From Hofstenia miamia (taxonomy: Eukaryota > Xenacoelomorpha > Acoela): 64,000 nt of DNA. The position numbers and the translations under genes are program-made. The notes beneath the pieces were generated by a model, which was not told the origin of the DNA, searched no databases, and saw only the letters and a program-made list of their open reading frames with translations. The stretch lies in NCBI GenBank assembly GCA_004352715.1, contig SCFE01000004.1, positions 1,614,321 to 1,678,320 on the forward strand, in the 5' to 3' direction. Of the stretch, positions 1 through 9,179 are shown one piece after another (the stretch's first letter is position 1; every line of letters begins with the position of its first letter).

Positions 1-2
1 AT

Positions 3-179
3 GATGGAGGGAAAGAGAATGGACATTTAATCGGAATTGTATGCCAAGTTACGCAAATGTCAAGCAATATCGGCTCAGTTGAGAGCTGTTTCTCTATGTT
101 AACAAAACTCTTAGCCTACGAAAGAAATCTTAACCCAAATAATATGTGGAAATTTATGTGCTTTAGCGTAATTGAGTGA
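3..179 (+). CDS. hAT transposase, C-terminal end (partial, runs off left edge)
   Basis: Reading the frame whose codons begin at position 3 gives 58 residues without a stop, ending at TGA 177-179. It contains GSVESCFSMLTKLLAYERNL followed by a PNNMWKF stretch. This fits the hAT C-terminal dimerisation region, which typically reads (S/A)xVERSFSxxxKLLxxxRNxxxxNVWKYM. That domain dimerises hAT transposases during cut-and-paste DNA transposition. The N-terminal BED zinc finger and the RNase H-like catalytic core would lie to the left of the window. The expected Arg of VERSFS is Cys here (VESCFS). I cannot tell whether the full gene is intact. No terminal inverted repeat is evident just downstream, so the element boundary is undefined. 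The family call is by motif recognition only. Confidence 0.6.
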   Translation, partial: DGGKENGHLIGIVCQVTQMSSNIGSVESCFSMLTKLLAYERNLNPNNMWKFMCFSVIE

Positions 180-1129
180 AGTAGTTGCTTTAAAAAATTG
201 ACTTTTTATTAGGTAAGAGTTTTTGTATTTGTTTTATATCTTGTTTTCATATTTTAAGGCATACTAACAAAATTCCATCATATTTTGGTTTTTTTAAAGT
301 CATATTTCTAATGATGAGACACATAGAAATATTTAACCACTTTTCTGATAAACCTAATGTCACAAATCAATGCTTAGATCATCTATAGAGAGTTTAATAA
401 TTATCCTACCGCTCAGATCTTGATACTATTTGTAAGTTATAGTCATCTTCTATCAGAATATGTGCATAGATAGAAAATTAGTACTTTACAGGGGGAGCAA
501 TGACGACCAATGTTGATAGTGATAGATTTTAGTGTTAAAACCAGTTTTAGGAGGTCATTTGAAGGCTTAGAGCCTATTTAAGCACTCCAATAATTCTCAA
601 ATATTGAAAACATCTTTTAAGGGTTTTATAGTCGATTTCTAATAGTAAATTTTGCATCCGTACTCCCACAGAGAGGGCTTGACTATATATTTAAATTTTT
701 GGAAGAATATCTCAAGAGCAACGTCAAAAAATTTAAGGTTTTCAATTGAGTTGTATTTATGTCAGTAATAGACACACATAGGTAATATTTAATGTAGCCT
801 GATGTCAATTTAGAAATTTTTTAGAAACGAAAAGTAATCAAGCATTGGAAAAATTTTGGGGTGGGAAATACCTAATCTTAAAAACTATTGATCTAAGAGC
901 TTATTGATTTACACATTAATTTTGTAACCAGGCAAGAATAAATTTAATATTCATCAAAGACTCAACAATCCAACATTTATGTGAAGCAAAATAAAAAATA
1001 TACCTTGAAAATCTGAAAAAAGCTGACCTCAAATGAATTAGTTTTCACTATTATGAAAAGTGCACTGTCAATGTATGTTATGGACAAGGTTTTTAAAAGT
1101 TGTATAAAATGGAACATTGTTAATGTACA
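180..1129. other. AT-rich spacer, no recognised feature
   Basis: I see no convincing coding sequence, RNA or terminal repeat between the hAT tail and the P-like fossil. Part may be the 3' flank of either element. Confidence 0.4.
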
Positions 1130-1940
1130 TACTTTACATACTGCTCGAGAATTAAGAGATTTTACTCGGCAAGCTATTAAAACTGAGTCGCATGAATCAC
1201 TAAACTTTTTTATTAAGTTTTAAAACTTGGGTAAATTTATGGCGCATTAATTTTCATAAAAGAATTCATTCTCTAACAACTGAAACTAGTACTGCTCTTC
1301 AATATACTTGTTTTTGGCAAGTGGAGTTCGCACAAGTTTTATTAAATACCAAGATTTCTTGTATCATGACTTCGTTCTCCTAGGGTTCTTTCAAAACGAC
1401 TCTTTGGAGATTATTTTGGTCATCTGCGGCAAACAGCTAGTGGCAACTATAATATTTCTGCTTATCAAGGTTATGAAGCAAATCGCATTTATTTAACAAA
1501 ACTATTATGTGAGATTGGTGAAATTCCCGATTACAATTGTGCAAATGCATGCCATAAGTGCCATTTATGTTTTTGTACTGAAAGTGATCTGGAAAAAACA
1601 TTAGTGTATGTGGCTCAGTTTCTAGCAAAGGGCAATAGAAGTTTGCAACAATATTAAAACACCGCATTTGAAGAACGTTTCGAATTTAGTAAGTCAATGT
1701 CACGTGGAGGTTTGTCTTTTCCAAATGACTTATTAAGTCAATATTGCTGTTGCTGCTGCTGTTTTTTAAATGTATTTTGGAAAATATTGTCGAGAAGCAT
1801 TTGTTAAGGCTTTTGAAATGATAAAGTGTAATGATTTTTGTGATCTTGAAGTTGCGAAGACCTTGATTAGAAAATTTGTAAATGTGTCATTCAGTAACTT
1901 TTGTCATTTTATCAATAAATATCACCAGAATGTTTAAAAA
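1130..1940 (+). pseudogene. P-element/THAP9-like transposase fossil
   Basis: Several reading frames must be joined to follow this stretch. Near 1155 it reads LRDFTRQAIKTESHESLNFF, near 1275 SLTTETSTALQY, and near 1308-1400 a YHDFVLLGFFQNDSLE segment. At about 1411 it reads DYFGHLRQTASGNYNISAYQ with GYEANRIYLTKLL after it, and near 1705 SRGGLSFPNDLL. The order matches the C-terminal half of P-superfamily (THAP9-like) transposases, where a (D)xLExxFGxxRQxxGxNYxxS block is followed by an RGGLxxPS block. At least three frame changes and stops make it non-functional. The N-terminal THAP zinc finger was not seen. The family call is by eye; the frame breaks are directly visible. Confidence 0.5.
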
Positions 1941-2064
1941 AGTACAGTATTTCATTAGATTTTATACTTATGTTTGTAGGATAAAGATTTAAGTTAACTA
2001 ATATTTTATGAATAACTGTAAAGTTACAGTGCTGCATATATATATATATATATAGCAATTTCCA

Positions 2065-2178
2065 CGTTGTTGGCAGACATGTTATTGGCCTGAAGTTGCT
2101 TGCCTCACTACCTTTCTTTGGGTCCTTCTGTATCAGAAATGTCCTTCCCACTACAATCCACTCTGGACACCCACTCAC
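2065..2178 (-). pseudogene. Reverse transcriptase fingers fragment, copy A
   Basis: The minus strand encodes PEWIVVGRTFLIQKDPKKGS followed by SNFRPITCLPTTWKLL. This is the RT motif 1-2 region of R2-group LINEs (W-x-GRT-x-LI-x-KDPKKG and NxRPITCLPxxWKLLT). Just upstream (about 2230-2310) a frame-shifted TTAKLKKALKKMKNWKAQ matches the preceding RT-0 region. Nothing after WKLL is present: palm motifs A-C, including the YADD-type motif, are missing. The stretch cannot encode a working polymerase. Confidence 0.75.
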
Positions 2179-2626
2179 TCCTCCAATGTTACTGCTAGTC
2201 TCTCATGCACAATTGTGAACTTCTTCAGCTAATACCCATGTACCTCATCTCTGCCTGCGCCTTCCAATTCTTCATCTTCTTTAGAGCCTTCTTTAGCTTT
2301 GCCGTTGTGATTACTTCTTCTTCTTGTCTGAACCCCTTCTGCTCTAGCTGTAGCCTTTCCTTCTTGGGTCTCAAACTTCATATTGTCTCTTGCCTGCTTT
2401 GCCCTTGCCCTATACTTTCTCAGTTTCTCAGCTTCTGCAACTAATCTCTGCTTTAGCTCTTCGCTTGCAGTTTCTATCTACTCTGCATCTGTCCTGCACT
2501 GCCTATTTGCTGCCTAATCCTTGCCACTTTATTCTCAATTCTTCTCTCCCATGCTGGCTTGATGTCTCCCTTATCTTCTTGTCGTCCTTTCTTCTTTATG
2601 TCCATGCCTACATTCTTTAGCACTTC

Positions 2627-3157
2627 CTATGCGCCTGCATACACTAAGCTATTTACTTCTGTGACACTCCTAGCATCTATCCTCTCCAACACTTTATTGA
2701 CCTTTGCTGTCTCTACTGCTAGCTTGCTTTTCTTAACTCCTCTTGGAACTGGCAACCTAGTTCTCTCACCTATTTCTTCCATCATCTTTTCCTTGATTGC
2801 TGCTTCAGTTTCTGCGTCCACTGGTTCTGCTTCTTCCGCCAATTGTGCCTCAACGTCTATCACTTCATCTTCCCTCTGCTTAGCCTGTTCAACTCTCTTT
2901 TTCCCTTTACTCTCATCCAACTGTAACTTTCTCACTTGTCCTGCAAGCCTCTGCTCTGTAACTTCTAATCCTGTTTCTGCCTTCCTCCATTCTTCCAACA
3001 TTCTCTTCCTGTAACCCCTCTCATCTGGCCTGCTTCTTCTGTAACACTCCAATGCTGTTCTGTTCTGCTCATCTGTCCATTTGTGGCGTTGTCCATTGGT
3101 CTGTGTGGATCCTATACTGCCACTTCTCGAGTCCACACTCTCGATTGTGGAGTCCAC
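2627..3157 (-). pseudogene. Retrotransposon ORF N-terminus (SANT/Myb-like), copy A
   Basis: This is a 176-codon open frame starting MDSTIESVDSRSGS. Residues about 25-60 contain KWTDEQNRTALECYRRSRPD then RGYRKRMLEEW, a Trp-led Myb/SANT-like segment. It matches the KWTxExNxxxMECYxxSxPxxRGYRKRM motif common at the N-terminus of RLE-type LINE proteins, where it probably binds target DNA. An acidic, Lys/Glu-rich linker follows. The frame stops at TAG after YAGA, but similarity to copy B continues beyond the stop (EVLKNVGMDIKKK, PAWERRIENKVARIRQQIG), so this is a broken longer ORF. The leader also has in-frame coding potential upstream of the chosen Met, so the true start is uncertain. Confidence 0.75.
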
Positions 3158-3246
3158 CTGACCGGAGATTCATCGCACCCTCTGACCATTTAAGGCCTGC
3201 CGGGGACTGAGGGCCTTTTCTTTCGGTTTCACTCTCATTGAAGGTA

Positions 3247-3322
3247 GGGTCGGAGGGGGGCGGGCTCGAACCCGGGTCCTCGTGGTCCCAGTCTAGCCTT
3301 TTACCCCTTGGCCACTAGGGCC
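3247..3322 (-). other. tRNA-like 5' head of copy A (A and B box)
   Basis: On the minus strand TGGCCAAGGGG (3304-3314) fits the pol III A-box TRGYNNARNGG, and GGTTCGAGCCC (3263-3273) is a perfect B-box. They are about 30 bases apart, as in tRNA genes. A D-arm-like GCC...GGC pairing is present. The acceptor arm does not pair and the T-stem is imperfect, so this is tRNA-derived rather than a tRNA gene. It lies between the (TTA)n tract and the leader that copy A shares with copy B. Confidence 0.5.
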
Positions 3323-3323
<1 letters not shown>

Positions 3324-3356
<33 letters not shown>

Positions 3357-3357
3357 G
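3324..3357. repeat. (ATT)n microsatellite beside copy A
   Basis: About 11 uninterrupted ATT units, degrading into TTGTTATTATCATTG. It lies at the 5' boundary of copy A; similar tracts border copies B, C and D. Confidence 0.95.
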
Positions 3358-3360
3358 TTA

Positions 3361-5850
3361 TTATCATTGTTATCATAAGCAATGCCGAATACGGGTGTTG
3401 CTAAAAATTGTATTCAGCTTCGCTTTGAGGTGTATTAAGAACCATATTTTGACAATTAATGAACATGATTTATTATTATGCTTGTATTTAATAAAATGTG
3501 CTGAATTTTTGTGCTTACCTTCAAAATAACTGTCTTCAACAGTATCTTTAATTTCATCACGATATGGTATTAGAAAGCGATTTACAATGCTTTCAATTTT
3601 TGTATTTATATTTATTATAGCGCCTTTGAAGACAACTATTATTCAGCCAAAATGTAGAGTGAAATCTCTTTTTAGGTAAACTTTAAAAATGCCAAATTTT
3701 GTTTTTTCAAAATGCTTACTTAAATTTTGATGTATTAATGTTAGGATTCAGTAGTGCTTTTATGTCTGTAATAATTAAAATCTATAAGACAGTGGTTCCC
3801 AACCGCCGTGCCGATATAATAAGTCCCTTAAAATGTGAATTTTAGAATGATGTATGATCCAATTAAAAATTATAATACCAATTTCACACATTTTGGATTT
3901 ACACTCAATCAGAGTATTGCTAAGAAGAATATTAAAGGAAATGTAAAGATTTAGTAAAATGGAAATTGAGAGCTTCAGTTTAAAAGCAATTCAATAGAAT
4001 AGAGTACAAGGAAAACCAATCCATGTCAAAAATAGAATTTTGAATAATTATAGAATGATGATTAAAATATGCAAGAATCATCAGCACACAATATGCAGTT
4101 TGCCTCCATGGAAGTAATTGAAGTTTGTTAATAAATAGAGTAAAAAGAATGAAAATAGAGCTTTCCTTGTAGCATGCCGGATAAGTTTAGAAGAGATAGT
4201 ATTTTGAATTATTAGAAATTGCCTATGGTCAGGAAGATTGCAAGATATAAGGCTTAATGTGAAATTAAAATCAGAATATTTCAAAAGCTCTTTTGAAATC
4301 TAGATAAATTGCATATAGATGAATATTTTGATCTAAGTGGGAGCAAGGCAATGAACCACCAATTTTAACTGAGATGGAAAAATCACATTTATCTCTGTAA
4401 AACACAAAAGCTGGAGGTTAATAATTATTTATACGTCATCTTATTAATTTGTGGAAGTGCCCTAGCAAATACAACTTCAAAAGAGTTCTCAAAAATTTAA
4501 ACAACGTCAATTATAATTAATATCAGATACTAAAAGATAGCAATGCCCAATAGGTTTATATAGTTATAATTATTATTTATATAGGATTATATAGTTGTAA
4601 TCATTATTGTGAAATAGCCGTCTAACTAAATTATTTTCCTTTTTTATATTTACGAATTAAAGTTAAATTAAGTATTGAAGAACTCAAGAATTGTAATTAT
4701 GTGTAAACAGTATATACGTAGTATCATTAAAAGTAGAGGAACAGAAATAATAAAAATTTCCAATTCACTTACACTTATATCCATTGGGTGAACTTAGATG
4801 TCAATAAATTTGTAATAACTGACTTTTTCATGGAATATCATTGCTCTTTCCGTAAAAATAAGAAATCATTCTTCTGATGTTACGTATAAAAAAAACTAAT
4901 TTCAACCTAATAATAATCAACCTTCGAATTCAGAATTAAACATTCATTGTATGGTAAGCCTTTTTCGAAGCCTGAAATGTGAATATGAGTGAATGCTTAG
5001 AATTTCAAGTTATTATTATTGTTGCTATTATTATCATTATCAATATCTACAGTAGCTACAATAGCAGCAAATGATATATTTCTTACGTCCAAAACTTGCA
5101 TATTCATATAAAGGAACAACCACTAGATGAAGCTCTGATTTTAGAAACAAAAACGTCTCTTTGTATCCTGAAAAACACAAGTTGTGGTTTTTGGTAGTAT
5201 AGGGTTTGATAAGATTCCTTGATTTTGGAGACATAGAAATAAACGATGTCCTCACCATTAATTTAGTCATATTGGGGTTAATTAGAAAGATAACATTTAT
5301 AATTTTAATATTTTTATAACAATTATCCATCTTGTTGCTTTTCTTCAAATTGATACGAGATTGGCAACGTTTTTGCTATTCAGGAAACATATTACAGAAA
5401 CATAGTGATTGTTAATATTCTTTTTAACCATCAAAATTGCTAAAAATTGTATGCAATAGATCACGTGTAGAAGCGCATTATTTCATTTACACAGAATGCT
5501 TCAACTAAGATCGGAAGATAAATTGATACATAAATCTTTGACATAATTTGCAGCTGGGATATTTAAAGAATCAAACAACAATATCTGTAAAACATATCTT
5601 TTGGAATTTATCTTTATTCTATCATACATCTTTGCAAAATCAGAATTTCTACATTTACATTGTTTTCGTTTTGAATAGTTAAATATTTATTCCTCTGCAT
5701 CAATTTTAGGAGTCATTCTTTCATATGTGATTTGTTGTTATTCCATTTGTTTAAAGATCTACAAGAGCAGAAATGCTTTTTTTTAAAGCAACATGTAAAT
5801 CATAACGGTACTTAAGTCAAGAACTGTTTACAGTGTCAAGGAATACTCTC
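3361..5850. other. AT-rich spacer
   Basis: No recognisable coding or mobile element. Short open frames here (for example 5040-5348 minus) have no motif I know and look like chance. A small ATT/ATC-rich patch lies at 5015-5045. Confidence 0.4.
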
Positions 5851-5854
5851 AAAC

Positions 5855-6140
5855 TAAATGCAACACTTACTACTAGAATTGGGCGAATCCAACTTTTTTT
5901 TCAGGAATAAATTCGAAACTAGTGTTTTTAGGGCCAAATTGTCCACTGAACACTTTTGACCTACGACAAATCCTGATGTCCGAATTGTGCAAAAATTCAA
6001 AAGGGCGGGCAAATTTTGGAAAAAATGCAATATCTCTACAAATAATAGTATTAAAGTCTTGGTGTATATACCTAAGTTTTTGGGGCCAGCAAAAAGCCTG
6101 AATACATGGTTCAGGGTCTCAGGGCACTCAGACACCCATT
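5855..6140 (-). repeat. Left arm of a diverged ~300-bp inverted repeat
   Basis: Read on the minus strand, this segment aligns by eye with 7195-7480 read on the plus strand. Shared blocks include CCCCAAAAAC, a TA(G/T)A-rich link, ACACCAAGA, GAGATATTGCATT, CCGCC, TTTGAATT-like, TTGCACAAT and GTCGTA. The two arms point outward from a ~1-kb centre. The outer edge reads TAGAATTGGGCGAATCC. Such an arrangement suggests long terminal inverted repeats of one old DNA transposon, or two copies of one repeat in opposite orientation. Confidence 0.6.
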
Positions 6141-6419
6141 TTTTATGACAAGATTTATTTTATTCAAAATTTAGTGCATAGACTAAAATACCCTTCACAT
6201 TTAATTTATTATAAGTCATAATTATGGATAAAATAGATTGTAACTTATATTTAATCTACATGGGGCTATCCAGACATAAACATTTAAAATGGCAGCAGAA
6301 ATACTCATTCAGAACAATTTAATATTGAGTAGTAAATGGTTTACCTGTATACCAGCAAATTAATTGGCATATTATTAATATATCACCTCATCCAACAATG
6401 ATAGTCTACACAATGTCTT

Positions 6420-6790
6420 TTAAAAAGAGTTCAATATCATTGCATTCTGGTTTAAGAGCATACTTAATTGACTGACGTAATTCATTCACTAAAAATTTCA
6501 ACATTTTGTATTGATCATTAACTTTTTTCACTTCATTTAACGAATGTTTGGTGCAATTGTCATTCTTAAATATTAATTTCGGTAATCAACTGTTTTTCAG
6601 TCAATTTCTCTAAAGCACATGTATAAAATGTATTCCAAATCTTTACGAACTTTTCTTTGCTTTTTTGTTTTCACACTTGAATCACTAGCTTCTTCATCTT
6701 CATCTTCATTCGTATCTTTATTAAATTGGTCTCCGCTTTCCCACTTCTGATCAAAAATTGTATTTGGGACACACCATCACCTATGTGAGA
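6420..6790 (-). pseudogene. Unidentified coding fossil between the inverted-repeat arms
   Basis: The minus strand from about 6780 encodes QKWESGDQFNKDTNEDEDEE, then a Ser-rich and basic KTKKQRKVRKDLEYILYMCF. After a stop and a frame change it continues as KKVNDQYKMLKFLVNELRQS to a stop near 6415. The acidic run followed by a basic, nuclear-localisation-like run is typical of a real protein and unlike the random AT-rich frames around it. I do not recognise the family. Its place inside an inverted-repeat pair suggests a transposon-encoded protein, which is inference. Confidence 0.35.
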
Positions 6791-7194
6791 TCATTTAGGT
6801 TGATTTTATGATCAACAAGGCACTTTATAAAACATCGTTCGTACTATTTTTCCTTTTAATTATTTTCTAATGGTTATTACTTTATTTTGAACAAGGGCGT
6901 TGAGTCTGCGTTTTGAAACTAAAACGTTTGGCGCGTAACAGTCGCTGAAGCTCAACCAGATGTGGCTGAAAACGTTTTAGGAAGTAATAAATATTCAAAA
7001 AATGATACATTGTAGTTTTACTATGGCTGTTGACTTAATAATAATAGTATTTCGTATTATTTTTTTCCTTTGTTTTCAAGTATGTTCAAAATGTTTATTT
7101 TTATTTCAAATTAAGCACATGCATTTGAATGCGATCTTAATGAGAATTTTCATAATTTCATGCATTTTTACAGTTTTTTTCACACAAAATATGG

Positions 7195-7480
7195 CGGCCA
7201 TCTCGAAAAATGGATGTTGGAATGCACTGAGATCATCAAGCATGTCTCCAGTCTCCTTATTCACCCCAAAAACGTAGATATAGACACCAAGATTTATATT
7301 CTATACCTATTAGTTGAAGAGATATTGCATTGTTTTCCGAAATTTGGCCGCCATTTCGAATTCTTGCACAATCTGAACATCTGGAGTTGTCGTAAGTAAA
7401 AAATTCTTACAGATTCGTATTCAAGGGACAATTAGCCATAAAACACTCGTTTCAAAATTTTGAGCAGAATCACACAGCCC
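7195..7480 (+). repeat. Right arm of the diverged ~300-bp inverted repeat
   Basis: This is the partner of 5855-6140 in opposite orientation, with the same ordered blocks. Its outer edge, read inward, is ATAGGGCTGTGTGATTCTGC, comparable in position to the left outer edge. The start lies in GGCGGCCATCTCG. I could not define a convincing target-site duplication. Confidence 0.6.
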
Positions 7481-7791
7481 TATGACTACTGTATTTATAA
7501 ATAGCTTTTTACTGGTACCAATGCTATTAACAGAAATCTCAGAATAATTTCACACTTAGATTTAATATAATTAGTTCCCGTAAAATTTCAAGACACTCAA
7601 TTTTTCTTTGATTATATATATCATTGGAAGAATCAATTATATTTAAAATTATTAGTTAAAATTGATATCAATTTAAAGTTCAAATCATGAATTGTTTAAC
7701 TAGTTTTCAGATGTCTTATTAAATTTGTGACAATTTTCGTAAGATAACACTTAAATGCTCAATCCTGGAAAACACGCAAGTATACTATAGA

Positions 7792-8376
7792 CAGACTTGT
7801 CAACGAGCCGTAATTTTTAAGATCGGCTAGGCTCTGCTCGTTTAAATTTTGAGTAATTTCGGCTCGGCTCGGCTCGGCTCGCCACAGAAAATCTTTCAAT
7901 GAGGCTCGTTTGAACTCGATATTTTTCTTAAAAATATTGTGCTCTCAGAATTTTTTAAATTGCTCTTCCTATTATTTAATAAACATTTCTAAAATAAGAT
8001 TATAAGTAAGGAATATTGAATGAAAAAATAGGAAAAATCTGCATAATCAAATTAACAAGCAGCACTATAAATTTGGTTTGCTTAAAAACGACTCGTTTTG
8101 GGCTCGTTATATATCCAATACTCTGCTCAAACTCGGCTCGNNNNNNNNNNNNNNNNNNNNNNNNNNNNNNNNNNNNNNNNNNNNNNNNNNNNNNNNNNNN
8201 NNNNNNNNNNNNNNNNNNNNNNNNNNNNNNNNNNNNNNNNNNNNNNNNNNNNNNNNNNNNNNNNNNNNNNNNNNNNNNNNNNNNNNNNNNNNNNNNNNNN
8301 NNNNNNNNATATCCAATACTCTGCTCAAACTCGGCTCGGCTCGGATCGTTAGAAGCTCGGCTCGTTGACAAGTCTG
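7792..8376. mobile_element. hAT-type MITE, CGGCT family, copy 1
   Basis: The termini are inverted: CAGACTTGTCAACGAGCCG at 7792-7810 and its complement ending at 8376. Flanking 8-mers are ACTATAGA (7784-7791) and ACTATGGA (8377-8384), 7 of 8 identical, as expected for a hAT target-site duplication. No transposase is encoded. Subterminal GC-rich arrays of CGGCT occur at both ends (four tandem units at 7860-7880; further units at 8331-8365). An assembly gap (8141-8308) interrupts it. Copies 2 and 3 are at 59128-59358 and 60260-60606. Confidence 0.85.
8141..8308. other. Assembly gap with duplicated edges
   Basis: 168 N. The 30 bases before the gap (8111-8140) are repeated exactly after it (8309-8338), so the gap may be an unmerged contig overlap rather than missing sequence. 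Confidence 0.95.
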
Positions 8377-8384
8377 ACTATGGA

Positions 8385-9179
8385 TGCGTACCTCCTCTTT
8401 CACTAACGTTTTATCACCAGCTAGAGCTATGAGAAAAATTTGATTAGATTTTAAAAAATCAAAACTTCATCAAAGAATTGTTTTTCTGAGACAAATGCAA
8501 CTATTTGTTGCCTGTTTTGGTAGTTTCAGACTATTAATAGTAAACCTCACATATTTATGCATTGACGATCCTAGTCCACATAGTATTTTGACGGAGACAA
8601 TTTTACACAGTCATATGTAAAAGAGCAAATTTGATAACGTGATATTTTAAAATGATGAAACCATTGTTAACGCATAAATCATGCGCTTTCACCATAATTT
8701 TCTTACTACGCTATCATATCAAGTTCGTATCTTAAACATCCTAGATGGATATAGATGCATAAAGGTGATATATTCGTTGATATCTATATTCACGAAATAC
8801 TGTGATATTCATCAACATACTTATACCTTTTCTATAATTTTCATGTCCACATCAAATATTTTTTAAAAATCAGTTAATATATTGTCACGGAAATATTTGT
8901 CAGAATTTTATTTCCCATTTAGAAACGGGTCTTTTTTCCATCGAAGTCCATTGTTAACATTTTGAACTGCTGAAGTTTTATATTTGCAGAAGACATTAAG
9001 TTTTAAGGTTAACTTGTAACTAATGAATCATCATTATCTATTAATTAAGAAGAGAAATTTAAGAGAGACACTCCCTCATTACTTATCTTCTAGTTCAGTG
9101 CACTTATATAACAAATGCTGCTCCAGTTTCTGGAAATTACATTCTAGAGAAAAGGCTTCGACAACATTGCGTAGTAAAG
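8385..9179. other. AT-rich spacer
   Basis: No recognised feature; the right part may be the decayed 5' region of the following LINE. Confidence 0.4.

Larger units (their letters stand above)
2060..3323 (-). mobile_element. RLE-type (R2/R4/Dong-like) non-LTR retrotransposon, copy A, 3'-truncated
   Basis: The element reads right to left. From 3322 it has a tRNA-like head, a short leader, an N-terminal DNA-binding region (pseudogene 2627-3157), a basic linker, and then the start of the reverse transcriptase at 2065-2178. The sequence ends abruptly in a (TA)n run at 2037-2053, so the RT palm, zinc knuckle and endonuclease are missing. Loss of the 3' half is unusual, because incomplete target-primed reverse transcription truncates 5' ends. 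A later deletion or rearrangement is therefore likely. On the 5' side it abuts a (TTA)n tract. Copies B, C and D are relatives. Confidence 0.8.

Noticed and set aside
2559-3014. 151-codon plus-strand open frame, Ser/Leu-rich
   Set aside because: Antisense shadow of the copy A N-terminal ORF on the minus strand.
3247-3322. Functional tRNA gene
   Set aside because: A and B boxes are good but acceptor and T-stem pairing fail; a tRNA-derived sequence is the better call.
8000-8432. Several open frames spanning the N gap at 8141-8308
   Set aside because: Artefacts of reading through N; the sequence is a non-coding MITE.
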